Shown here one piece after another: positions 22,572-30,164 of a DNA stretch of 46,018 nt (positions within the stretch are counted from its first letter, which is position 1; each line of letters starts with the position of its first letter). The stretch covers positions 1 through 46,018 of the forward strand of contig JAGIAK010000009.1 of the NCBI GenBank assembly GCA_017744855.1, read 5' to 3'. This stretch comes from Microbacterium sp. (GTDB taxonomy: Bacteria > Actinomycetota > Actinomycetes > Actinomycetales > Microbacteriaceae). The position numbers and the translations under genes were made by a program. The notes beneath the pieces were generated by a model that was not told the origin of the DNA, searched no databases, and was given only the letters and a program-made list of their open reading frames with translations.

Positions 22572-24119
22572 GTGTCCACCACCTTCACCGCACTGCGCCA
22601 GCGAGGGCTGGCCCTGCTGGGCGCGCTGTCGATGTACCGCCTCGTGCTGTTCTCGCTGCTCGCGCTCGCGGTCATCGCCTTCGCCCTGTCTTTCGCCGGA
22701 CTCGTCTCACCGTCGCCGCTGGCACTCCTCGCGTCGTTCGCGGTGCTCGCCGTCGTCATCTCCGCCGTCGACGCCGTCGCGCAGCGGGTGCTCCGGCTGC
22801 CGTGGCGTATCGAGTCGTCCCTCGTCACCGCGCTGATCCTGCTGTTCGTGCTGCAACCGGGCGTCGACGTCGCCGTGCTCGGCGGCCTGGCTGTCGCCGG
22901 AGCGCTCGCGAGCGTCTCGAAGTACGTCATCGCCTGGCGCGGGCGGCACATCCTCAACCCGGCGGCGTTCGGCGCCGCCGTGGTGACGATCGCGGGGCTC
23001 GGCACGTTCTCGGCCTGGTGGGTGGGCACCCCTGCCCTGTTCGTTCCGGTGCTGATCCTCGGGCTCGTCGTGCTGTGGCGCACCGAGAAGGTGCGGGTGG
23101 TGCTCGTCTTCCTTGTCGTCGCGATCGCCGTCGCGCTGCTCCGGCAGTTCGTGCAGACCACGCAGGGCGGCCTCTCCTTCGACATCGGTCAGGCGCTGAG
23201 CTTCGCCGTGCTGCAGTCGCCGTTCCTCTTCCTCGGTGCGTTCATGCTCTCCGAGCCGTTGACACTGCCGCCGCGTCGCTGGCAGCAGCTCACCGTCGCC
23301 GCCCTCGTCGGAGCTCTCGCCGGCTGGCCCCTCCTGGTGGGCGGCTTCACGCTCGGCCAGGAGCGGGCGCTCCTCATCGGCAACCTGCTCGCGTTCGCCT
23401 ACGCGCTGCGCGGGTCGGTGCGGCTGACGCTCGTGAGCCGCCAGTTCGTCACCCCGACAGCGCAGGAGCTGACGTTCCGCACCAAGGGATCGCTGAAGTT
23501 CGTCCCCGGTCAGTACCTGGAGCTCGACGTGCCGCACCGTCGACCCGACGCGCGGGGCACGCGACGCGAGTTCAGCATCGTGTCGGCTCCCGGCGACCTG
23601 CCCACGCTGCGCATCGCCTACAAGGACGGCGACCAGAAGCACCCGTCCAGCTACAAGCGCGCCCTCGCCGCCGCCCAGCCCGGAGCGACGCTGGCCGTCA
23701 CCGGCACGTGGGGCGACTTCGTGCTGCCGCGCGGCGATGCCCCGGTGCTGATGGTCGCCGCTGGCATCGGCGTCACCCCGTTCGTGTCGCAGTTGCGGCA
23801 GTTGCAGGTCACGGGGGAGAAGCGTGACGTGGTGCTCGTCTACGTCGCGTCGGAGGCCGCGGAACTCGCCTTCCGCGACGAGCTCGCCGCCACCGGGGCC
23901 AGGGTCGTCGTCTTCACCCGCGATGAGCCACAGGGCCTCCCCGCGCACTGGACGTGGGCCGGCGGCATCCGACTGGATGCTGCGGGCCTCGAGCGCGAGG
24001 TGCCAGACATCGCAGCCAGGCATGCATTCATCTCCGGGCCGCCGCGGTTGATCGCCGACCTCGCCCCCGCCCTGCAGAAGGCGCACAGCCTCACGACCGA
24101 CGCCTTCGCCGGGTACTGA
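22572..24119 (+). CDS. RnfD/NqrB-like membrane domain fused to an FAD/NAD(P) ferredoxin-reductase-type domain
   Basis: A 515-residue fusion. About residues 1-280 form 8-9 membrane helices with HILNPAAFGAAV, matching the NQR2/RnfD/RnfE family, but the FMN-attachment SGAT motif of NqrB is not seen. About residues 282-515 form a flavin reductase domain: FVPGQYLELD, the FAD motif RREFSIVSAPGD, the NAD(P) loop VAAGIGVTPF, and SGPPRLI near the end. No Cys-rich Fe-S module is present. It probably takes electrons from cytoplasmic NAD(P)H and passes them across the membrane to the flavinylated lipoprotein encoded two genes upstream. The GTG start follows TAGGAG. The final electron acceptor is unknown. 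Confidence 0.9.
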   Translation: MSTTFTALRQRGLALLGALSMYRLVLFSLLALAVIAFALSFAGLVSPSPLALLASFAVLAVVISAVDAVAQRVLRLPWRIESSLVTALILLFVLQPGVDVAVLGGLAVAGALASVSKYVIAWRGRHILNPAAFGAAVVTIAGLGTFSAWWVGTPALFVPVLILGLVVLWRTEKVRVVLVFLVVAIAVALLRQFVQTTQGGLSFDIGQALSFAVLQSPFLFLGAFMLSEPLTLPPRRWQQLTVAALVGALAGWPLLVGGFTLGQERALLIGNLLAFAYALRGSVRLTLVSRQFVTPTAQELTFRTKGSLKFVPGQYLELDVPHRRPDARGTRREFSIVSAPGDLPTLRIAYKDGDQKHPSSYKRALAAAQPGATLAVTGTWGDFVLPRGDAPVLMVAAGIGVTPFVSQLRQLQVTGEKRDVVLVYVASEAAELAFRDELAATGARVVVFTRDEPQGLPAHWTWAGGIRLDAAGLEREVPDIAARHAFISGPPRLIADLAPALQKAHSLTTDAFAGY

Positions 24120-24160
24120 CTCGCTGACTGTTTCTCGCACATGCTCGCATCCGTGCGACC

Positions 24161-24230
24161 TGTCGGGAGATTTCACGTCTGTCGGGAGAATTCGGGGAAA
24201 CACGCCGACTCCGCACACCTCGCTCCCGAC
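24161..24230. repeat. Three copies of motif TGTCGGGAG on the right-hand (3') side of the DUF559 gene
   Basis: Copies lie at 24161-24169 (+), 24180-24188 (+) and 24223-24230 (reverse, 8 of 9 bases, CTCCCGAC). The first two are followed by A and an AT-rich triplet (ATTT, AATT). They occupy the 150-base gap between the flavin-reductase gene and the DUF559 gene, which otherwise holds nothing recognisable. Two more copies are on the other side of the DUF559 gene. Confidence 0.8.
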
Positions 24231-24269
24231 GAAATGAGCGGATGCCGCGCGAGTCCGATGCTCGTACCG

Positions 24270-25105
24270 TCAGAAGCGTTCGCGCAGACGGGCGAGGGCC
24301 GCGACGATGGCGGCCTCCACCGACGGCCAGTCGTGCACGATCTGCGCGTAGTCGAAGCGGAGGGTCTCGTAACCGAGGACGGATGCCGCGGCATCCCGCA
24401 CGCGATCTCTGTGGCGGCTGTGGTTGCTCTCGTGGTTCTCCCTGCCGTCGGCCTCCAGGATGAGTCGACCCCCGATGACGAAGTCGACACGGCCGACCGT
24501 CGGAATCACGACCTGGCATTCGAGGTCGATCCCGATCAGATGCAGCCGCAGCCGGAGAAGCGACTCCAGGCCGCTGTCGGCGTCGGCACGGGCGAGGTCG
24601 ACGAGCCACCGTCCGTGCGAGGGGATGCGGGCGCGAAGGCGAGCGCGTGCCTCCCGGGTGAGCGCTCGCTGCGCACAGGCGGACTCCAACGCCGCGAAGA
24701 AGACCTCGTTCGATGCGCAGTGTAGGTGTGCGCCAGCACCTCATCGACCGGCGCGAGTCCGAGCGGAGCGGAACCGGCGAAGTAGTGCCCGAGGCAGTCG
24801 CACCCCGGGTGCGGATGGACTCGTCCGCGCCCGCCGAGCCAGACGTGCACCTGAGGGTCGTCGTCCAGCACCCAGACGCCATGCATCCGCAGCGCCCGGC
24901 GGCACGTCAGCGCGCCACCGTGCTGTGCCGCCGTGACGATGTCCGGATGCAGGCTCGGGAGGGCGAAGACTCCCTGGCGCACGCGGACGACGCGGTTCGC
25001 CGCGACCTCCTCGCTCAGCGTTTGCCGGCTCAGCCCGTAGCGGGAGAGCAGCGTGCCACGGGCGATGCCCCCGTGATGGGCGAGGACGAACGCGGCCGAC
25101 TGCAT
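24270..25105 (-). pseudogene. AbiEi-like / DUF559 (Vsr-type endonuclease fold) gene, broken by a frameshift
   Basis: Two adjacent minus-strand frames together encode one typical protein. The first (from ATG 25105) has an AbiEi-antitoxin-like winged-helix N-terminus: FVLAHHGGIARGTLLSRYGL, VVRVRQGVFALP, then ALRMHGVWVL. The second has a DUF559 nuclease-like domain: VDFVIGGRLILEADGRENHE and YETLRFDYAQI, with the Asp, Glu and Asp/His residues of Vsr-like folds. The frames join at GTGTG (24726-24730): removing one GT repeat reads VDEVLAHLHCASNEVFFAALE continuously and gives 277 residues. This points to a 2-base slippage insertion or a sequencing error. It has no operon partner. Repeats flank it on both sides. 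The cellular role of this family is not established. Confidence 0.82.
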
Positions 25106-25186
25106 GCATCGATCGTGGCGTGCATCCGGCATCCGTGGCGCGCCTCCGACCCATCTGTGGAGAAGTCGCGACCGCACGGATCACTT

Positions 25187-25257
25187 TGTCGGGAGCTTCG
25201 CCGAGATACCCGGCGTGTCGAGGCGGATTCGCCCTGCGAATGCGAGATCTCCCGACA
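25187..25257. repeat. Inverted pair of motif TGTCGGGAG on the 5' side of the DUF559 gene
   Basis: Copies lie at 25187-25195 (+) and 25249-25257 (reverse), so the 9-base arms could close a 53-base interior. That interior holds a perfect small hairpin (ATTCGC-CCT-GCGAAT) and a second one (GCCG/CGGC). The segment lies between the DUF559 gene start and the end of the histidine kinase gene. It could be a structured RNA, a protein-binding site or the edge of a mobile cassette. Confidence 0.75.
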
Positions 25258-25287
25258 GAACGACGTCGCCGGGGCGAACTCCGACGG

Positions 25288-26805
25288 TCAGACCATCAGG
25301 GGCGGGGTGAGGGGGAGGCGCACCGCGAACGTGGTGCTGCCCGGCTCGCTGTCGACCGTGATGTAGCCGCCGTGGCCCTCGACGATGGCCTTGGCGATCG
25401 CGAGGCCGAGGCCGGTGCCACCGGTCTGCCGGGCCCGCGACGAGTCGCCGCGGGCGAATCGGGCGAACAGCTCGTCGCGTACGCCGGAGTCGATGCCGGG
25501 GCCGTCGTCGTGCACCCGCAGCACCGCCTCGTCGCCCTCCCTGCTCACGCGCAGGGTGATGGACGTACCAGCCGGGGTGTGGGTGCGCGCGTTGGCCAGG
25601 AGGTTCGTGACGACCTGATGAAGTCGCCCCGCATCGCCCATGATCACGACGGGCTCGTCCGGCACCTCGATGTTCCAATGGTGATCCGCGGCCGTGGGGC
25701 GCGCATCCGACAGCCCCTCCAGCGCGAGCTGGGCGAGGTCGACCGTCCCGTACACGAGCTCCTGTCCCTCGTCGAGGCGCGCGAGCAGCAGCAGGTCCTC
25801 GACGAGGCGGGTCATCCGCAGCGACTGGGCCTGGATGCGTTCGAGCGAGGTCGTCGTCCCGTCGAGGGCCGCGGCGCCGATGCCGTTCTCCGACGCGGCG
25901 GACTGGCCGAGCGCACGGAGCGACAGCTCCGAGTAGCCGCGGATCGAGGCGAGCGGGGTGCGCAGCTCATGGCTGGCATCGGCGACGAACCGCCGCATCC
26001 GCTCCTCGTTCTTCTGCCGGGCGGCGAGCGAGGTGTTGACGTGGTCGAGCAGCTTGTTCAGTGAGGCGCCCACGAGGCCGGTCTCGGTGCGAGGGTCGGA
26101 CTCCGCGGCTGGTACCCGCTCCGTGATCTCGACCTCGCCGCGGTCGAGGGGCTGGTTCGCGACCCGCGTCGCCGTCGCCGCGACCGCACGCAGCGGGCGC
26201 AGTCCTACTCTGATCGTGATCGCGGTGGTGAGCGCCAGCAGGATGAGGCCGCCGAGCGTCGCCAGCAGGATGACGGTGAGAAGAGTGGTGAGTTGTCCCA
26301 GAATGCCGCCGCGGGGGAGGCCGGTGACGACGGTGACCCCGTTGTCGGCGGTGGTCACCATGAGTCGGTAAGACCCGAGGCCGTCGAGAGTGACGGTCGC
26401 CGCGGATACTCCGTTGAGGCCGGCCGTGATCTGCGTCAGCTGCGTCGCGGAGAGCGTGTCCGCCTTGCTGTCGAGCTCGCCCTTCGCATACTCGAACACG
26501 ACGCCGCTGGTGCCTGCCGCGGGGTTGAAGAGCGCGACCAAGAGCCCGGGCTTGTTCGGGTTCTGGCCGGAGAGCAACTTGTCCGCGGTGGCCAGAGACG
26601 GCGGGATCGGAGTCACCCACTGGGCGGTCACGGCCGTCGCATAGCGCTGCAGCTCGCTCTGCAGCTGATCCTCCAACGTCCGGCCCAGGCTCGCTGAGGT
26701 GATGACGGAGACGATCACGAGGATGAGCGAGACGAATCCGATCACGGCCGTCATCAGCCGCGTCTGCAGGCTCATCGGCCGTCGCATCATCCCCGGTGAG
26801 CTCAC
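25288..26805 (-). CDS. Sensor histidine kinase of an OmpR-type two-component system
   Basis: The 505-residue kinase has an N-terminal membrane helix (LMTAVIGFVSLILVIVSVIT), an extracytoplasmic sensor of about 130 residues, a second helix (LLTVILLATLGGLILLAL), a HAMP linker, the phospho-acceptor motif with His279 in FVADASHELRTPLASIRG, and the ATPase domain (N box NLLANARTHTPAGT, DDGPGID, GGTGLGLAIAKAI). The GTG start at 26805 overlaps the response regulator's stop codon (GTGA), indicating coupling; ATG at 26790 is an alternative. It autophosphorylates on an unknown signal and passes phosphate to the regulator encoded just upstream. Confidence 0.94.
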   Translation of the reverse strand: MSSPGMMRRPMSLQTRLMTAVIGFVSLILVIVSVITSASLGRTLEDQLQSELQRYATAVTAQWVTPIPPSLATADKLLSGQNPNKPGLLVALFNPAAGTSGVVFEYAKGELDSKADTLSATQLTQITAGLNGVSAATVTLDGLGSYRLMVTTADNGVTVVTGLPRGGILGQLTTLLTVILLATLGGLILLALTTAITIRVGLRPLRAVAATATRVANQPLDRGEVEITERVPAAESDPRTETGLVGASLNKLLDHVNTSLAARQKNEERMRRFVADASHELRTPLASIRGYSELSLRALGQSAASENGIGAAALDGTTTSLERIQAQSLRMTRLVEDLLLLARLDEGQELVYGTVDLAQLALEGLSDARPTAADHHWNIEVPDEPVVIMGDAGRLHQVVTNLLANARTHTPAGTSITLRVSREGDEAVLRVHDDGPGIDSGVRDELFARFARGDSSRARQTGGTGLGLAIAKAIVEGHGGYITVDSEPGSTTFAVRLPLTPPLMV

Positions 26806-27530
26806 TGCGGCGCCTTGATCATGTAGCCGACGCCGCGGACGGTGTGCAGCAGAGGCGTGCGCCCGGCGTCGATCTTCTTGCGCAGGTACGAGATGTACAG
26901 CTCGACGACCGACGACTTGCCGCCGAAGTCGTAGCTCCACACCCGGTCGAGGATCTGCGCCTTCGACAGCACACGGCGCTCGTTGCGCATGAGGTAGCGC
27001 AGCAGCTCGAACTCGGTGGCGGTGAGCTCGATCTCGGTGCCGTCGCGCATGACCTCGTGGCTGTCCTCGTTGAGGCTGAGGTCGGCGACGCGAAGGATGG
27101 ACTGGCCGTCGTCGGCCGTGGCGTGCCCGGTGCGGCGGATGATCGCCCGGAGCCGCGCGATGACCTCTTCCAGGCTGAACGGCTTGGTGACGTAGTCGTC
27201 CCCGCCGGCGGTGAGTCCGGCGACCCTGTCGCTGACGGCATCCTTCGCCGTGAGGAACAGCACGGGCACGAGGCTCCCCGCCTCGCGCAGCCGCTTGAGC
27301 ACGGCCATCCCGTCGAGGTCGGGCATCATGATGTCGAGCACCAGGGCGTCTGGTTCGAACTCCCTCGCGACCTGCAGGGCCTCGAGGCCGGACGACGCGG
27401 TGCGCACCTCCCAGCCCTCCATCCGCAGGGCCATGGCGAGAAGATCGGTGAGCATCTGCTCGTCATCGACGGCGAGGATGCGCAGGGGAGAGCCGTCGGG
27501 GCGGCGCAGTTCGGGGTGGTCGGAGCTCAT
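26802..27530 (-). CDS. OmpR-family response regulator
   Basis: A 242-residue regulator with a receiver domain (acidic pair in AVDDEQ, phospho-acceptor Asp66 in ALVLDIMMPDLDG, LFLTAKD and the conserved lysine in YVTKPFS) and a winged-helix DNA-binding domain (LTATEFELLRYLMRN, RVWSYDFGGKSSVVELYISY, TVRGVGYMI). It resembles the TcrA/PrrA group of actinobacteria. It precedes and overlaps its kinase gene. The start at 27530 has no strong Shine-Dalgarno. Three CTATG repeats 23-45 bases upstream, spaced about one helical turn, may be autoregulatory sites. Confidence 0.95.
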   Translation of the reverse strand: MSSDHPELRRPDGSPLRILAVDDEQMLTDLLAMALRMEGWEVRTASSGLEALQVAREFEPDALVLDIMMPDLDGMAVLKRLREAGSLVPVLFLTAKDAVSDRVAGLTAGGDDYVTKPFSLEEVIARLRAIIRRTGHATADDGQSILRVADLSLNEDSHEVMRDGTEIELTATEFELLRYLMRNERRVLSKAQILDRVWSYDFGGKSSVVELYISYLRKKIDAGRTPLLHTVRGVGYMIKAPQ

Positions 27531-27551
27531 GCACTCATTCTGCGGAATCTC

Positions 27552-27579
27552 CTATGCGATTTCTATGGAGCGCGCTATG
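27552..27579 (-). promoter_or_regulatory. Three direct repeats upstream of the response regulator gene
   Basis: CTATG (CATAG on the coding strand) occurs at 27552, 27563 and 27575, with start-to-start spacing of 11 and 12 bases. OmpR-type regulators bind direct repeats at this spacing, so this is a candidate autoregulatory site. Binding is inferred. Confidence 0.5.
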
Positions 27580-27606
27580 CGTTGCCTGAGAGATCGGACG
27601 TCGTGG

Positions 27607-27648
27607 ACATGCAGAGGGCCCCGGCGTGCGCCGGGGCCCTCTGCATGT
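27607..27648. terminator. Perfect 19-base hairpin after gnd
   Basis: A perfect 19-base stem (27607-27625 with 27630-27648) and 4-base loop lie 14 bases past the gnd stop codon. There is no T-run, but the stem is very stable and separates gnd from the two-component operon on the same strand. Confidence 0.85.
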
Positions 27649-27661
27649 GTCGGTCCGAGAC

Positions 27662-29116
27662 TCAGTGCGTGTCTTCGGCCTCGATCTCGGTGCGGTCGCC
27701 CGACCACTGCGTGTGGAAGGTGCCCGGCTTGTCGATGCGCTTGTAGGTGTGCGCGCCGAAGAAGTCGCGCTGGCCCTGCACGAGGGCGGCCGGCAGGCGG
27801 TCGGCGCGGATGCCGTCGTAGTACGACAGCGACGAGGAGAACGCCGGCGACGGGATGCCCGCCTGCGCGGCCGCCACGACGACGCGGCGCCAGGACGCCT
27901 GGGCGCGAGTGATGGCCTCGGCGAAGTACGGGGCCGTCATCAGCACGGGCAGACCAGGCTCGGCCTGGTACGCGTCCGCGATGCGGTTGAGGAACTGCGC
28001 GCGGATGATGCAGCCGCCGCGCCAGATCTTGGAGATCGCGCCGAGGTCGATGTTCCAGTCGTACTCGGCGGCGCCGGCGCGGATCTCGTCGAAGCCCTGC
28101 GAGTAGGCGACGATCTTCGAGGCGTAGAGCGCGAGGCGCACGTCCTCGATGAACGCGTCGACCTGGTCGGCGGGCACGGTGAAGTCGCCGTCGGGGCCGG
28201 GGAGGGTCGCGGCGACCGTGCGCTGCTCGGGGTGCGAGGACAGCGAGCGGGCGAACGTCGCCTCGGCGATGCCGGACACCGGCACGCCGAGGGAGAGCGC
28301 GGTCTGCACGGTCCAGGCGCCGGTGCCCTTGGCCCCGGCCTGGTCGAGGATGACGTCGACGAGCGGCTTGCCGGTCTCGGCATCCACCTGGCGGAGCACC
28401 TCCGCGGTGATCTCGATGAGGTAGCTCTCCAGCTCGCCCCTGTTCCACTCGGCGAAGATCTCGGCGATCTCGGCGGGCGTCTTGCCGGTGCCGCGGCGGA
28501 TCAGGTCGTAGGCCTCGGCGATGAGCTGCATGTCGGCGTACTCGATGCCGTTGTGCACCATCTTGACGAAGTGGCCGGCGCCGTCGTGGCCGACATGGGT
28601 CACACAGGGCTCGCCCTCCGCCACGGCGGCGATCGACTTCAGGATCGGGCCGAGGGTCACCCACGACTCGTCGGAGCCGCCTGGCATGATCGACGGGCCG
28701 AGCAGCGCGCCCTCCTCGCCGCCGGAGATGCCGGCGCCGACGAAGTTGATGCCGGTCTCGCGCACGGTCTTCTCGCGGCGGATGGTGTCGGGGAAGAACG
28801 CGTTGCCGCCGTCGACGATGATGTCGCCGGGCTCGAAGACCTCGACGAGGGAGTCGATGACGGCGTCCGTCGGACCGCCGGCCTTGACCATGATGATCGC
28901 GGTGCGCGGCTTCTGCAGCGAGTCGGCGAACTCCTGGTAGCTGGATGCCGGGATGAAGCCCGCCTCGGGGTGAGCGTCGAGCACCGACTGCGTCTTCTCG
29001 TAGCTGCGGTTGAAGATCGCCACCGTGTTGCCCTCGCGGCTGGCGAGGTTGCGGGCGAGGTTCGAACCCATGACGGCGAGTCCGACGACTCCGATGTTCG
29101 CTGATGCTTCGGGCAC
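27662..29116 (-). CDS. gnd: 6-phosphogluconate dehydrogenase, decarboxylating
   Basis: The 484-residue enzyme oxidises 6-phosphogluconate to ribulose-5-phosphate and CO2, normally with NADP+. Motifs: NAD(P) loop GLAVMGSNLARNLA followed by FNRSYEKT, the catalytic region DGGNAFFPDT, GISGGEEGALLGPSIMPGG, lysine and asparagine in KMVHNGIEYADMQ, and KGTGAWTVQTAL. The GTG start at 29116 is preceded by GAGGAG at good spacing. It lies near, but opposite to, the hexonate operon, whose end product 6-phosphogluconate it consumes. A stable hairpin terminates it. Confidence 0.97.
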   Translation of the reverse strand: MPEASANIGVVGLAVMGSNLARNLASREGNTVAIFNRSYEKTQSVLDAHPEAGFIPASSYQEFADSLQKPRTAIIMVKAGGPTDAVIDSLVEVFEPGDIIVDGGNAFFPDTIRREKTVRETGINFVGAGISGGEEGALLGPSIMPGGSDESWVTLGPILKSIAAVAEGEPCVTHVGHDGAGHFVKMVHNGIEYADMQLIAEAYDLIRRGTGKTPAEIAEIFAEWNRGELESYLIEITAEVLRQVDAETGKPLVDVILDQAGAKGTGAWTVQTALSLGVPVSGIAEATFARSLSSHPEQRTVAATLPGPDGDFTVPADQVDAFIEDVRLALYASKIVAYSQGFDEIRAGAAEYDWNIDLGAISKIWRGGCIIRAQFLNRIADAYQAEPGLPVLMTAPYFAEAITRAQASWRRVVVAAAQAGIPSPAFSSSLSYYDGIRADRLPAALVQGQRDFFGAHTYKRIDKPGTFHTQWSGDRTEIEAEDTH

Positions 29117-29172
29117 AGAAGGCTCCTCGATCGTGAAGTAGGGGATGGTTTCAGGGTATCGCGGCGGATCGA

Positions 29173-30063
29173 TCACCGGGTCCGTGTGTCGCGCGATGCG
29201 ACGAAGCGCCGGGAGACCGCGATGTCGCGGTCGCCCAGACCGGCGTCGACGATCTCGTCGAACGCGGAGCGCAGCGCGGGGAGCAGCACGGGCTCGGTGC
29301 CGGTGGCATCCGCGATGTCGGCGGCGAACCGGAGGTCCTTCACCATGTACTGCGCCATGCCGGAGGGGGAGTCGTCGCCGGTGATGAGCTTCTCCTTGCG
29401 GCTCTCCAGGAGTCGGGAGCCGGCGTAGCCGCCGCCGAGGAGCGTCCACAGCGCGTCGAGGTCGAGCCCGGAGCGGTCGGCGAGCACGGTGGCTTCGCCG
29501 AGTGCGAGGATCGTGGCGGAGACGACGAGCTGGTTGCACGCCTTCGCGACCTCTCCCGCGCCGAGCGGCCCGAGCAGCACGGGAGTGCCGCACGGCGCCA
29601 GCACCTCGGCCGCGACGACGGCATCGGCGGGGTCTCCGCCGAGCATGATCGACAGGGTTCCGGCGGTCGCGCCGTCGACGCCGCCTGACACGGGGCAGTC
29701 GACCACCCGCACGCGTCCGTCGGAGCGCGCGGCAAGGCGGTCGGCCAGTTCCCGCACGGCCGGCGCGGACGAGGTCGATCCGATCAGGATGAGGAGGTCG
29801 CCGGCACCGGCCATCAGTCCGTCCTCACCGTCGAGCAGCTCCTCCAACTGGGGGAGGTCGGGGAGCATGGCGAGGAGCACGTCGACGCGGGAGGCGAGCT
29901 CGCGGGGCGTCGCCGCCCAGGAGGCCCCGGCCGCCTGCAGCTCGGGCTGCGGGCGACGGGCGTGGACGACGAGGTCGCCGCGGGCGGCGAGGAGGCGGTC
30001 GGCCATGGGGCGCCCCATGGCGCCGAGGCCCACGACGCCGACGGTGGCGGGTGAGGTGCTCAT
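29173..30063 (-). CDS. Beta-hydroxyacid dehydrogenase (3-hydroxyisobutyrate / tartronate-semialdehyde reductase family)
   Basis: The 296-residue protein has the NAD(P) loop VGVVGLGAMGRPMADRLL, the substrate motif DCPVSGGVDGATAGTL, and the catalytic lysine in GAGEVAKACNQLVV. This family reduces or oxidises 3-hydroxy acids such as 3-hydroxyisobutyrate or tartronate semialdehyde. The start at 30063 lies six bases after TATCGT, a leaderless layout. It is divergent from a D-2-hydroxyacid dehydrogenase gene and lies 56 bases before gnd on the same strand, so it belongs to a neighbourhood of sugar-acid enzymes. Its exact substrate cannot be read. Confidence 0.88.
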   Translation of the reverse strand: MSTSPATVGVVGLGAMGRPMADRLLAARGDLVVHARRPQPELQAAGASWAATPRELASRVDVLLAMLPDLPQLEELLDGEDGLMAGAGDLLILIGSTSSAPAVRELADRLAARSDGRVRVVDCPVSGGVDGATAGTLSIMLGGDPADAVVAAEVLAPCGTPVLLGPLGAGEVAKACNQLVVSATILALGEATVLADRSGLDLDALWTLLGGGYAGSRLLESRKEKLITGDDSPSGMAQYMVKDLRFAADIADATGTEPVLLPALRSAFDEIVDAGLGDRDIAVSRRFVASRDTRTR

Positions 30064-30069
30064 GCCGTC

Positions 30070-30075
30070 ACGATA
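30070..30075 (-). promoter_or_regulatory. -10 box TATCGT, leaderless promoter of the hydroxyacid dehydrogenase gene
   Basis: On the minus strand TATCGT is followed by six bases and then the ATG at 30063. No ribosome-binding site is possible in between. It lies 18 bases from the inverted repeat at 30093-30105, which could therefore also affect this promoter. Confidence 0.5.
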
Positions 30076-30092
30076 GCAGCGATCCAACATGA

Positions 30093-30105
30093 TGAATAGT
30101 GTTCA
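30093..30105. promoter_or_regulatory. Candidate IclR-family operator in the divergent gap
   Basis: TGAATAGTGTTCA is a 13-base near-perfect palindrome (one mismatched pair around the central base). It lies between the divergent beta-hydroxyacid and D-2-hydroxyacid dehydrogenase genes. A TGAACA half-site recurs before the transporter operon at 32091, suggesting the nearby IclR-type regulator binds both. Confidence 0.5.
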
Positions 30106-30164
30106 GCAGGCTGGATCTGCGATAGGGTGGCCTCCGAACGAGTCCTCCCGAGGAAGGGAACGCC

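Noticed and set aside
24091..24882. 263-codon minus-strand frame overlapping the DUF559 gene
   Set aside because: It is Arg/Ser/Pro-rich and out of frame with the recognisable AbiEi-like and DUF559 domains.
24120..25287. Region considered as an insertion sequence or prophage remnant
   Set aside because: No transposase or integrase, no target-site duplication, and the repeated motif occurs as five short dispersed copies, not as terminal inverted repeats of one element. A cassette remains possible and is listed as a finding.
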